Shown here one piece after another: positions 34,908 through 43,382 of a stretch of 64,000 nt of DNA. This stretch comes from Pengzhenrongella sicca (GTDB lineage Bacteria; Actinomycetota; Actinomycetes; Actinomycetales; Cellulomonadaceae), in the NCBI RefSeq assembly GCF_017569225.1, contig NZ_CP071868.1, positions 3,100,001 through 3,164,000 on the forward strand, written 5' to 3'. The notes below the pieces were generated by a model that saw only the letters and a list, made by a program, of their open reading frames with translations, searched no databases and was not told the origin of the DNA. How positions within the stretch are numbered: position 1 is the first letter of the stretch; the number at the start of each line of letters is the position of its first letter. The translations under genes were made by a program, and so were the position numbers.

Positions 34908-35582
34908 ATGCGCACGCGCATCGTTGCTGCCGAGGCGAAAGTCGGGTACGTCCTCGTCGCGGGCCTGCTCAGCGTGTTGGTGATTGGGGTGAGCTGGGCA
35001 ACTCTCGGGTCGTTGGCGGGCACGCTCATGGTGGCCCACGACGAGCTGGCGCGCATGACCGCCCCTGCCGGGGGCGTCGCCCTCGACGAGGCCGGGCGCC
35101 GCGACCGGGCCTTGGTCGCGTTCCTGATCTCCACCGGCGCCAGAATCTCCGAAGCACTCGGCCTGGACCGCGTCGATTGGAACACCAGCCGGGTCATCGT
35201 GCGCGGAAAGGGCGACGTCGAACGCAGCGTGGTCATCACCGACCGCGCCCGCAGCGAGGTCGACGCCTACCTGGACGCACGCACCGACACCGGCACCGCG
35301 CTGTTCGTCAGCTACTCCCCCGGCCGACCCGGCCGACGACTGAGCGTGCGCGGTGCGGAAGCCATCTGCACTCGCCTCGGGGCCGCGAACCAGATCACCA
35401 AACTGCACCCCCACCGGTTCCGACACACCGCCGGCACGATCGTCCAAGACGAGCTCGGCGACCCGCTCGTCACAGCCGACTACCTCGGCCACCACGGCCT
35501 CGGCTCCGTCGCCGGCTACGCCGAAGCCAGCTCCCGCCGCCGCGAAGAAGCCAGCGACGCCCTCCAACGACGAGGCATTTAG
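34908..35582 (+). CDS. tyrosine recombinase catalytic domain behind a membrane segment (chimera)
   Basis: A 224-residue product. Residues 1-45 contain a hydrophobic segment (VGYVLVAGLLSVLVIGVSWA) and not the SAM-like core-binding domain of integrases. From about residue 60 the phage-integrase catalytic domain is complete: Arg in GARISEALGLDRVDW, Lys in GKGDVERS, HxxR in HPHRFRHTAGT, His in LGHHGLGS and nucleophile Tyr in VAGYAEAS. Loss of the DNA-binding half makes a normal integrase role unlikely. It looks like an integrase 3' end fused to another gene's 5' end. An upstream start at 34842 is possible. Confidence 0.7.
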   Translation: MRTRIVAAEAKVGYVLVAGLLSVLVIGVSWATLGSLAGTLMVAHDELARMTAPAGGVALDEAGRRDRALVAFLISTGARISEALGLDRVDWNTSRVIVRGKGDVERSVVITDRARSEVDAYLDARTDTGTALFVSYSPGRPGRRLSVRGAEAICTRLGAANQITKLHPHRFRHTAGTIVQDELGDPLVTADYLGHHGLGSVAGYAEASSRRREEASDALQRRGI

Positions 35583-35865
35583 ATCTTGCGGCCTCGCGGG
35601 TCGTCTCCAACCCACCTCCTACGAACCAGCACTTGACGATCAGAAATGCGGTTTGGCCGACGCCCGTCGGTCTGTCATTACGGGCCTTCGATCCACTCAC
35701 GCCCGAATCCCGTGAAGTCAGCGCGGCCTGGGACGCTCGCCAACGCCTTTCCAGCCGCCGTAGCGCGAATCAGTTCGAAGATCTCGTAGAGCTCGACACA
35801 GACAAGGTCGGATACCGCAGGCAGATCTAGAACCTCGCAATCGGCATGATCTGATTAGCACGATG

Positions 35866-37632
35866 TCAGATTAGAACTCTGGTGATGGGACCTTGGGTCG
35901 TTCCGGGCTCAAGCACTAAGGCGGGGGCGTACCGGGGACCGACACCCTCGGGGTTGTCCCACTCGTAGACGATCGTGCGGACAGTGTTGAGGAGTCTGCC
36001 GATGAGCACGGCCATCGTGTACGGCCCGTGGTAAGCGAGGTGGACGTCTGCCCTGCCGTACTCGGCGGAGAGCCGCTTGATCTCTCGCGCGATCTCGTGG
36101 CTCAGCCTTGCCGACTCACGCGGATCGAGGGGGCTGCTGGTTTTGGCTTCAACGCGCGACACCGAGGAGAAAAGGGGCGAGCTCGCGCGCACGAGTTGGT
36201 CGAATGCGGTCCAGTCCGCTCCAGCTGTGAGAGTCACGAAGACTGCGATCGATCTTGTTTCCGCGTGGCTCGTATACGTGCTCGTGGTGCTGGTGGTGTG
36301 CATGCCGGGATCGTCCGTGTCCTCCGTGATGTCGGAGGTCCACGCGTGACCTCCGATGTCGAGGACTTCGAGGTGGGCGATCTTCGTCGCGGGCAGCGCA
36401 GCCCCGAGGGCTAGCGCGGCGGAGATGTGTGCGCCGCCGGACACCCGCACGGTCGATGCACCAGAGGCACGGATAGCGTCGCTGGTCAGCGGCAGTGTGG
36501 CCTGCAGATGTTCGAGACCCCGGCGCCAGGGCGTCCTGCCCTCGGGGGCTGGAGCGATTCGGATGTGCAGGTCCGAGTGGTCGGCCTCTGAGGCAAACGG
36601 CGCAGGTCGGGTCTGGATGGCGAGAGTGACGATGCCGTCGTTGGCATGAATCGCTGCCTTGCGTTCTTCGATCCTGTGCATCAACAGGTCGCGGACGATC
36701 TGCCGTTGACCCGTGAGGCTGCGGCCGTCGCTCTGCTTCTTCTCGCTGAGAGTGCGTGCAGGGGCCAGGCCGAGGAGGCGGTCGGGGGCGCTGTAGTCGA
36801 GACGCGTCGGATCTGTCGGGTTCGGGATCTCATTGGCAATACTCAGGCTGAACGCGGGGTCATCGTCGAGTTGGAGAAGGCGAGGGAGTTCTCGCTCTTG
36901 GACGATGACGCTGTCGGCGATCTCGGGCGTGACGATGAGCACGCCACCGGACAGACCTGAAGTTAGGGCTTGTTCAAGGCGGTCCTTCGTCTTTCCGGCG
37001 CGTAGATCGCTCTGGTCCCGCCAGACGATGAGACCAGCGGCTCGCAGCAGCCCCTCGAGATGGTCGGCGCGGTCGAAGCCGTCGGACTGGCGATAGGAGA
37101 TGAACACGGGTCCGTCCGCGCGGACGGCGCCGTCCGGGAGGGGCCCAATATCTTCAACACGATGAGGTCGTAGTTCAACGGTGGCGCCGCTCGTCCGAAT
37201 CCGGCCAAGACGCTCTCGCGTGGCGATCAGTCCGGCGAAGTGCGTCTCGTCGCCCGGTGTGCACACGAGGAGGGCGAGAGGCGCCGCGAGGTTCTGGGCT
37301 GTTGCACGAATGGCCCTGATGTCGATGCTGCTGGGACCGGATCCCACGGGGTGGCTGTGCCATTCCCCGACATAGCCAATCGGGTCGCCCGATTCTCGGC
37401 TCTCGAGGAAGGCGCGTAGCTGCTGGTTGGCTTCCACGTCATCGCGGGTATAGCGCGTGGCAGTTCCGGTGGCGGTCGAGATGTTGAGGGCGTGCGTGAC
37501 GACCACGTGATGGTCTTCGCGGTATCCGAGCAGGATGCCGCCGCACTCGGTCGGGAGATGCTGTCGACTGTTTGCTTCGATCGTCTGCCGGGCGGCGTGG
37601 TGCACCGTGATCGTGTTCCGGTCGCGCTTCAT
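35866..37632 (-). CDS. CBASS effector: JAB peptidase-TIR-SAVED fusion (Cap3 + TIR-SAVED)
   Basis: A 588-residue protein with three domains. Residues 1-165: JAB/MPN isopeptidase with CGGILLGYRE after Glu29 and EWHSHP (His92, His94) followed by SSID (Asp104), the metal ligands of Cap3. Residues 173-300: TIR domain (GPVFISYRQSDGFDRADHLE then LIVWRDQSDLRAG), with Glu220 a likely NADase catalytic residue. Residues about 335-588: SAVED sensor (HIRIAPAPEGRTPWRRGLEH; VHLAYHGPYTMAVLIGRLLN and TIVYEWDN). TIR-SAVED effectors bind cyclic oligonucleotides and then degrade NAD+; Cap3 cleaves the conjugate made by Cap2. Here both are one polypeptide. ATG 37632 overlaps the cap2 stop (ATGA). Confidence 0.92.
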   Translation of the reverse strand: MKRDRNTITVHHAARQTIEANSRQHLPTECGGILLGYREDHHVVVTHALNISTATGTATRYTRDDVEANQQLRAFLESRESGDPIGYVGEWHSHPVGSGPSSIDIRAIRATAQNLAAPLALLVCTPGDETHFAGLIATRERLGRIRTSGATVELRPHRVEDIGPLPDGAVRADGPVFISYRQSDGFDRADHLEGLLRAAGLIVWRDQSDLRAGKTKDRLEQALTSGLSGGVLIVTPEIADSVIVQERELPRLLQLDDDPAFSLSIANEIPNPTDPTRLDYSAPDRLLGLAPARTLSEKKQSDGRSLTGQRQIVRDLLMHRIEERKAAIHANDGIVTLAIQTRPAPFASEADHSDLHIRIAPAPEGRTPWRRGLEHLQATLPLTSDAIRASGASTVRVSGGAHISAALALGAALPATKIAHLEVLDIGGHAWTSDITEDTDDPGMHTTSTTSTYTSHAETRSIAVFVTLTAGADWTAFDQLVRASSPLFSSVSRVEAKTSSPLDPRESARLSHEIAREIKRLSAEYGRADVHLAYHGPYTMAVLIGRLLNTVRTIVYEWDNPEGVGPRYAPALVLEPGTTQGPITRVLI

Positions 37633-39098
37633 GCGGCCGCGGTCGGTTCGGCGTTGAGGTGGCGGATTTCGCCTGCGGGATGGATGGGTTGCCTGAGCAG
37701 GAGGCCGACTGCGTGCCGAACGGTGGCAGCGGCGGCTTCGGCGACGGCGTGGGGTGGTGTCGGTGAGATCGGGCTGCCGCATCCGGCTTCGTAGCAATCC
37801 GGCCCCGTGTCACGTCGTGGCTGAATCGCCGACGGCGCGAGGGTCGGCTGCCCGTCCAGTGGTGGCAGTACATCGACGCGAAAGGTGGCGCCGCCGTTCT
37901 GCAGTGCGGCTGAGATGATCCGCGTGCCAATCGAGGCCGCAGCCGCGTGCAGGAGGGCCGTGACGGCGAAATCGGCGGTCGCGTTGACGATCAAGTCATG
38001 CCCGGTCAGCAAAGCGAGGGCCTCGTCGGTACTGGTGAGGTGGACCTCGCGGGTGGTGATGCGCGCGGCAGCGATGGTGTTGGAGCGGGTCAGGTGGTTC
38101 TTCACAGCGATCGGTTTAGCGAGGCCGACACCTTCGGGGCCGACGAGGTGGCGCACGAGGTTCCCGGGTGTAACGAGATCGTGGTCGACGAGAGTCAGGC
38201 GGCGGACGCCGGCGCGGACGAGCAGGTCGGCGACGAACGACCCAATCGCTCCAACTCCGATCACGGCGACGCTAAACCGACCGAGTTCAGCGGCCTGCGG
38301 CCCCGAGCGAGCCGAACGTGCCTGGGGGGTGTCGGCGGCCGACCGCAGCCGACGCACGCTCACCCCGCCATCCTCGTTCGAGAAGACATCGAGCACGATT
38401 GCCGCCTCGTGCTGCCCGCGGCTGTACGTCAATACCAGGACGGTCAAGTGATGGTCGCGGATTTGCCGCTCCAGGTCGACCGATGGGTCAATGCGAGCCT
38501 CGATGTCCGCCCAGCCTCGCGGCGGCCGGTCGACGAATCCGAGGTCCGCTACGTACCCGAACTTGTCACGGAACTTCCGTGTCGTCTTGGCCGGTCGGGT
38601 GCCCCGGCCGCTCAGCCGCATCAGGTTGTTCGGTTCGGGCCGGAACCGGACGAAGGCGTTGTCGTACTGGCCGAGTTCGCCGTAGAGATACAGCCTGGGG
38701 TCGGTCGAGGGACGGAAGTATCGTTCGAGGTCCAGATCCGGGCGGTCATCGACCCAGCCGGCGTCAGAGTTCTCGAACCACGCCTGGACGTGGGCGAGGA
38801 ACACGCTGGTGTTGGCCCACCACAGGTCGTGATGGTCATCCTCAGCGACCAGGCACAGTGCACCGTCGAGCTCTCGGTGCCAGGACCATGGCACCGGATC
38901 GTCGACCGCTGGCTTTACCCGTGGCGGCACGAAGGGGAACCCCGGGGGCAGGGTCAGAGCGATCTTCGTGCACGTCTCTCCGTGGGCAATCGTCCCGTTC
39001 CAGTGATTGTGCTGCGCGACGAACCCGACGCGGATGAGAGCCTCTTCGAACCCTTGGCGGGCGTGGGCGACCAGCTCGTCCAGCGGGTTCATGGTCAC
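37629..39098 (-). CDS. cap2: CBASS E2-E1 fusion protein (Cap2)
   Basis: A 489-residue ubiquitin-transfer-like enzyme that conjugates the CD-NTase through its C-terminal glycine and primes it. The N-terminal E2-like domain has LPPGFPFVPPRVKP and the catalytic Cys82 in ELDGALCLVAEDDHH. The E1 ThiF-like adenylation domain follows (VAVIGVGAIGSFVADLLVRA, then LVDHDLVTPGNLVRH and AKPIAVKNHL), with cysteine-rich 'DCYEAGCGSPI' near the E1 catalytic position. It is somewhat shorter than many Cap2 proteins. Overlaps both neighbours by ATGA, so the three-gene operon is translationally coupled. Confidence 0.92.
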   Translation of the reverse strand: MTMNPLDELVAHARQGFEEALIRVGFVAQHNHWNGTIAHGETCTKIALTLPPGFPFVPPRVKPAVDDPVPWSWHRELDGALCLVAEDDHHDLWWANTSVFLAHVQAWFENSDAGWVDDRPDLDLERYFRPSTDPRLYLYGELGQYDNAFVRFRPEPNNLMRLSGRGTRPAKTTRKFRDKFGYVADLGFVDRPPRGWADIEARIDPSVDLERQIRDHHLTVLVLTYSRGQHEAAIVLDVFSNEDGGVSVRRLRSAADTPQARSARSGPQAAELGRFSVAVIGVGAIGSFVADLLVRAGVRRLTLVDHDLVTPGNLVRHLVGPEGVGLAKPIAVKNHLTRSNTIAAARITTREVHLTSTDEALALLTGHDLIVNATADFAVTALLHAAAASIGTRIISAALQNGGATFRVDVLPPLDGQPTLAPSAIQPRRDTGPDCYEAGCGSPISPTPPHAVAEAAAATVRHAVGLLLRQPIHPAGEIRHLNAEPTAAA

Positions 39099-40102
39099 CC
39101 GAACGTCCTCTTTCCGGCCGGCACCATAGGCTCGCCTGGGGTGACGATGGACGCCCGCTTGCTTCCGGTTTCGTTGTATCCCGGCGGCATCGGGAAGACG
39201 GTCTCGTCGTCGCCGTTCTTGCCCAGGAGGCCACGGAAGGCCAGCGCGGCCTTGCCCATGTCCTCCTCAGCGAGTGCCTCTTCTGCTGTGGTCGCAGCGT
39301 CGGAGAACTTCGTGCGGATCTGCTCGAATTCCTCGTCTGTGGCCCGGACTCTGACCGTCTCGCCCGGCAGCGTCGGGTCCTCGACTCCGATGCCGTAGAG
39401 CACGAAGTCACTGATAATCGCGCTGACCTTCCGTAGCGCCGACACGAAGTACTCGGCATGGTCGTTGCCTGATACCGCGCCGGAGCTAAAGGCCTGGAAC
39501 GTCGCAGCTTCGATGAAGAACCCGCCGGGCTTCTTCTTGCCCAGTAGGCCGCGCCGCGTCTGACGCAAGAGTTTGACCGTCGGCTTGTAAAAGCCGTCGT
39601 GGGCACAGTTCATCTGGGTTGACAGTTCCGTGAGCGCCTCGGGGTTCGTGCGAACCCATTTGTCCGCCTCACCGCGCTGCGGGATCTCCCATGACTGCCC
39701 ATCGCCGAAGGTCCGGGCGGGTACGGCGTCCACGTACAGGTCGAATTCCGGGAACCACACCTGAAGGCTTCGGTCTTGCCGCTTCACTCGCCGATGTCCA
39801 TCGGCGTCGTACCCGAACTCAGCATGCAGGACTTTGAAGAACCGATCGAGGATATCCGTGGAGCTCACGTCGCTGGGCACGTCGGGCAGGCGCACGAACA
39901 CGTCGACGTCCTTGACTCGCTTGATCGAGACGTTGCGCTTGTACGAGCCGATGAGCACGGGGTCGATCCCATACCCGGCCAAGGTCGCGTCGGCCTCCAG
40001 TGCCGCGCGTACCTTTAGGTGCGCCTCCGGTGCGTTGGTCTTGTCATCGCCGGGCTCGATGGAGCTGAGCGCGTCTTTGAACTGCTGCTTGAGATGAGCC
40101 AT
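39095..40102 (-). CDS. CBASS CD-NTase (cyclic oligonucleotide synthase)
   Basis: A 335-residue nucleotidyltransferase of the SMODS/CD-NTase fold. The active site is GSY at 52-54 with the DVDVFV pair (Asp65, Asp67) and a third Asp in FDLYVDAVPA. The C-terminal helical part holds KPTVKLLRQTRRG and GGFFIEAATFQAF. The last residues (KRTFG) end in Gly, the residue that Cap2 conjugates in type II CBASS. It would make a cyclic di- or trinucleotide on phage infection; a SAVED effector favours a trinucleotide. First of the three coupled genes. Confidence 0.92.
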   Translation of the reverse strand: MAHLKQQFKDALSSIEPGDDKTNAPEAHLKVRAALEADATLAGYGIDPVLIGSYKRNVSIKRVKDVDVFVRLPDVPSDVSSTDILDRFFKVLHAEFGYDADGHRRVKRQDRSLQVWFPEFDLYVDAVPARTFGDGQSWEIPQRGEADKWVRTNPEALTELSTQMNCAHDGFYKPTVKLLRQTRRGLLGKKKPGGFFIEAATFQAFSSGAVSGNDHAEYFVSALRKVSAIISDFVLYGIGVEDPTLPGETVRVRATDEEFEQIRTKFSDAATTAEEALAEEDMGKAALAFRGLLGKNGDDETVFPMPPGYNETGSKRASIVTPGEPMVPAGKRTFG

Positions 40103-40197
40103 TCGGGCTATCCGATCGTCGATGGGGCAGAGCTGCTTCGCCGAGTCTGACGGTGACCACTGACATGCCGCCGCCTCGGATGGTGACCTGAGGTGGA

Positions 40198-40317
40198 CTA
40201 CTTCTTCTTGCTGCCCTTGCCCAAACTCTCGTTGGTCGTTGTCTTCGGGTGCCGCTTGACGGTCGACTGCCTCACGAAGCGACCCGTGATCGCGCTACGT
40301 CCACGCCTGCCTGCCAC
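40198..40317 (-). CDS. 39-residue basic peptide upstream of CBASS
   Basis: GTG 40317 to TAG 40198, product VAGRRGRSAITGRFVRQSTV then KRHPKTTTNESLGKGSKKK. Strongly basic (13 Lys/Arg), with no membrane segment. A strong GGGAGGAGG lies upstream, about 11 bases from the GTG. The 'SAITGRFVxxxTxxxHPKTT' pattern recurs, as I recall, in small proteins next to defence and phage genes; function unknown. It is on the same strand as the CBASS genes, 95 bases before the CD-NTase start, so it is probably the first gene of the transcript. Confidence 0.6.
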   Translation of the reverse strand: MAGRRGRSAITGRFVRQSTVKRHPKTTTNESLGKGSKKK

Positions 40318-40353
40318 GGTCGGTCACCTCCTCCCTGTTCTATGTCCGACGTC

Positions 40354-40371
40354 GTGTCTCAATTCTAACAC
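40354..40371. promoter_or_regulatory. candidate operator in divergent CBASS/regulator promoter
   Basis: GTGT at 40354-40357 and ACAC at 40368-40371 are inverted around the AT-richest stretch of the gap (CTCAATTCTA). This is the likely promoter core for the divergent transcripts and a possible site for the HTH protein encoded at 40419. Confidence 0.35.
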
Positions 40372-40418
40372 AGCGTGTCGATGGCGACCGGTTGTTGCGG
40401 ATGTGACACACTGCTCGC

Positions 40419-40790
40419 ATGGCCAAGACGACGATCGATACGGCCCTGCTGTACGCCACCCTCGATGCCGCTCGCCAGGAGCGGGGACTGTCCTGGCGAG
40501 GACTCGCGAAGGAGATTGGCGTTAGCCCATCTCTCCTGTCCCGACTCGGCAACGGTCTCAAGCCCGACACCGATGGATTCGCCACCCTCGTCGCGTGGCT
40601 CAAACTTCCGGCGGAGGAGTTCTTCAGCGCACAGGGCGACCAGCGTCAGCTGGCGGAAGCGGGACAGCCTGATCTCATGGCGCAACTCGCGCCGCTTCTT
40701 CGTGCCCGCAAGGATCTGAACGAGACGGACATCAAGTACCTCGAACAAGTCATCGGTGCCACGATCGCGCGTGCGCGAGCGCAAGGGTGA
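40419..40790 (+). CDS. XRE-family HTH regulator (CapH-like)
   Basis: A 123-residue regulator: helix-turn-helix at about residues 12-65 (LSWRGLAKEIGVSPSLLSRL, GNGLKPDTDGFATLVAWLKL), then a helical C-terminal region (DLMAQLAPLLRARKDLNETD) for dimerisation or peptidase recognition. It starts 316 bases from the divergent CBASS CD-NTase gene and is followed 3 bases later by a metallopeptidase gene. The known CapH/CapP pair (HTH repressor cut by a peptidase) controls other CBASS operons, so this is the likely role here. Confidence 0.75.
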   Translation: MAKTTIDTALLYATLDAARQERGLSWRGLAKEIGVSPSLLSRLGNGLKPDTDGFATLVAWLKLPAEEFFSAQGDQRQLAEAGQPDLMAQLAPLLRARKDLNETDIKYLEQVIGATIARARAQG

Positions 40791-40793
40791 CCG

Positions 40794-41360
40794 ATGCGAC
40801 GGGGATTCAAAGCCGAGGCCAAACGCCTCGCACTCGAGCTGCGGGCTGAGCTGGGCCTCAACGCACACGGCCCTTTCGACCCCTATGCGTTCGCAGACGA
40901 GTACGGCATCCGGGTGATCCGGCTGAGCGAGCTCTCCGGGCCAGCCCGCGACCACTTACTCCAGCGTGAAGGCAGCGCACTGTCCGGGGCGCTGATCCCA
41001 ATCGCCACAGGTGTCGCGATCCTTGAGAACGACGCTCAGCCGCTCGCTCGCCGGCGCACCACGATGTCGCACGAGCTCGCCCACGTCGTGCTTGCGCACG
41101 AGTTCGGCGTCTCCCTAGCAGCAGACGAGCGAAAGTGCGGGCTCGGCGGAGCGCAGGAAGAAGAAGCAGACTGGCTATCTGGTGAACTGCTGATCCCATA
41201 CGAAGGCGCGCTGCGCCTTGCCCGGGCGGACGCAGCCGACGAAGATGCGGCGAAGTTGTTCCAGGTGAGCCTGGCAGTCGCGCGCTGGCGAATGAACCAC
41301 AGCGGCGCGCGAACAGTTGTCAGGCGTACCCGCACCAAGTGGAGCGGAGCACGGCGCTAG
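40794..41360 (+). CDS. ImmA/IrrE metallopeptidase (CapP-like)
   Basis: A 188-residue zinc peptidase with HELAHVVLAHE (HExxH motif) and a following acidic segment (QEEEADWLSGELLIP) carrying the third ligand region. N-terminal part (FDPYAFADEYGIRVIRLSEL) is the standard ImmA/IrrE start. It is expected to cleave the HTH protein encoded just upstream when DNA damage or infection is sensed, releasing CBASS expression; this follows from the CapH/CapP model. C-terminus is basic. Confidence 0.8.
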   Translation: MRRGFKAEAKRLALELRAELGLNAHGPFDPYAFADEYGIRVIRLSELSGPARDHLLQREGSALSGALIPIATGVAILENDAQPLARRRTTMSHELAHVVLAHEFGVSLAADERKCGLGGAQEEEADWLSGELLIPYEGALRLARADAADEDAAKLFQVSLAVARWRMNHSGARTVVRRTRTKWSGARR

Positions 41361-41658
41361 GTACCGGTCGGATGGGTCGCTGTTTCCGACCTTGTCGGTG
41401 ATGAGGAGGTCGAGACGAATCGCTCGACGACCGAGCGAGGATCGCGGAGCCCTGCGCTCCCTGGTGTACTTGCGGCCCATCGAGTGCCACCTGCGGTGCC
41501 TGAGCGTCGGCACCGGTCCGGACGCCCCGCTCCTGCTCGAATGCCCCGGTCGGGGCGCAGATCACCACGGTAACGGCCATCGGTACGCCTCGTACCGTCT
41601 AGGTAGTGGTGTGCAAGCCAGTGCTGTGCCCCCGGCGTTTGCTCGATGGCGCGCCACC

Positions 41659-42118
41659 TCACCCGGGGAGTCGCCCGTCGTTCGGCGCCATATCCGAAGT
41701 GAGCTCCAAGGCGTCCTCGCCGAGGTCTTCACGCATGACAACTAGGAACGCTTGGACTGCCTGACCGACTTGACCAAGGCGAGACGCGAGTTCCTCGTCT
41801 TGCTTTCGGGTCGGCCGCCAAGGAACGACGCCGATCAAGCCGCGTCGAACGCTTGTCGTCGCCGTCGCCGCCCGCAAGTAGTCGGTCACCTTCATCACCA
41901 CACCACTCGCCGCAATCGCGGCTCCGATCTCCCGCCTTCAGCGTGAAGATGCGGTCCTTCGGCCTGGGCTTGAACCAGTGGGTCTGCGCCCGAGGATCCA
42001 CCCGGTCGACGTCGCGCTCTACCCACCTCGACTCGACTTGACTCTCTGAGCTCGGATGCCACGCATGGTAGTACGCTGTGCGCGTGACTAGAGTCATATT
42101 GCTCATGACATTGGTCAC
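41659..42118 (-). pseudogene. frameshifted hypothetical gene
   Basis: Two minus-strand frames seem to be one gene. The first (42118 downward) gives VESRWVERDVDRVDPRAQTH and FKPRPKDRIFTLKAG; near 41940 the reading must shift to give REIGAAIAASGVVMKVTDYL then RAATATTSVRRGLIGVVPWR and QDEELASRLGQVGQAVQAFL to 41659. No family recognised. The rest of the 880-base gap between 41361 and 42239 holds nothing else clear. Confidence 0.4.
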
Positions 42119-42239
42119 AAATTCAACATTTCGAATGCGCCATCGTCCCGTTCGAGCAGGCGTACCGTTTCATCTAAGGGAACACGGCGCTAGAACAGAA
42201 GCGCGGCCGAAATTCAGTTGATGAGGCAGGGTCCAAGTT

Positions 42240-43370
42240 ATGCGAAACGGGTACTTTCGAGCAATACCGATCTTTCTGCTCTTTCCTGCCGTTGTTGTGA
42301 GCGCCGGCGCACCCAGCGCCTTCGCGGATGACGAGGGCGATGTTGCGAGAGCGCAAACTGCAGCAGTGGAGGAGGCTCTCGGAGCTTACGTCGCGGTAAG
42401 CGACGATCTATGGACGAACCCCGCAGGGGCACAGCGGGCATTGGCGGAGACGGGTTCACGCTCGACAGCGTGGCTGTCAGTCAACGGCCAGGTTCGAGAC
42501 GCGATGGTCAATGTCGGCACCCCGATTGTCTCTGCAGAGTCGACAACGCGAGTTTCCAGACTGACGCCCGCGGGCGACGATACCGTCGTCGTACGAGCGA
42601 CCGTGAGCACCATCTTTTCGTACGGTGGGGTCGGGGTCGATTGGCCAAAGGGAAGCACGTGGGCCGACGAGCATGAACTGCTGATTGACACGTCCGACTC
42701 CACGCCCGTCGTTCTGACAGACCGCATCGTTGAACCTCCCGCAGACGAAACGCCGGGCACGCCTGAGGGCGCAGCACCGGTCCCTTCCTCGGCAGAACGC
42801 CCTACCAAAAGCAGCGGCACTGGAATGGCGACTCAGTCCGAGCCGACACCAAACAGCTACAACATGCAAGGGTACGCGCTGGAATGGACGATGTCGCCGA
42901 ATGACGGCGACCAGCCCGGCGATTTCAATCCCAACTTTCCGTACTACGACAACAATTGCGCCAACTTCGCATCTCAGGTCCTACATGCGGGTGGCTGGAC
43001 CTACAAGGGCGGGGTTAACCCCTACGACACCGCCAACTGGACACCGAATCTCACGGGTCTGGCCGAGGCGTCGCGCACCTGGAGCTCAGCGAAGTACCAG
43101 TACACGTTCGTTGACAACAACGGCTATGACTGGCTCCCCAACATCTGGGACGCAACGCCGGGTAACCTCCTCTATACGGACTGGGACCCGAACGACAACC
43201 CAGACGGCACAATCGATCATGTGATGGTGGTCATTTATGACGCCATGGGTGACCCTTCAGGACCGCTCATCTCACAGAAAACGCCAAACAGAGGTGCAAT
43301 CCCACTCGCGCAATCCATTGCCTACGCTACTGCGGACGGCAAGACAATCGTCTGGTACGGAATGCAATAG
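42240..43370 (+). CDS. secreted amidase-domain protein
   Basis: A 376-residue secreted protein. Signal peptide residues 1-29 (IPIFLLFPAVVVSAGAPSAF ending AFA-DD). Residues 30-190 are a beta-rich unknown domain with a Pro-rich linker. Residues 210-376 form a putative amidase domain (PF12671-like): ALEWTMSPNDG, YDNNCANFASQVLHAGGW with the catalytic Cys, and GTIDHVMVVIYDA with the catalytic His. Such domains act on peptidoglycan or related amides. It is followed 12 bases later by a small membrane protein gene. GC is lower than in the core genes. Confidence 0.75.
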   Translation: MRNGYFRAIPIFLLFPAVVVSAGAPSAFADDEGDVARAQTAAVEEALGAYVAVSDDLWTNPAGAQRALAETGSRSTAWLSVNGQVRDAMVNVGTPIVSAESTTRVSRLTPAGDDTVVVRATVSTIFSYGGVGVDWPKGSTWADEHELLIDTSDSTPVVLTDRIVEPPADETPGTPEGAAPVPSSAERPTKSSGTGMATQSEPTPNSYNMQGYALEWTMSPNDGDQPGDFNPNFPYYDNNCANFASQVLHAGGWTYKGGVNPYDTANWTPNLTGLAEASRTWSSAKYQYTFVDNNGYDWLPNIWDATPGNLLYTDWDPNDNPDGTIDHVMVVIYDAMGDPSGPLISQKTPNRGAIPLAQSIAYATADGKTIVWYGMQ

Positions 43371-43382
43371 CAGGAGTAGACA

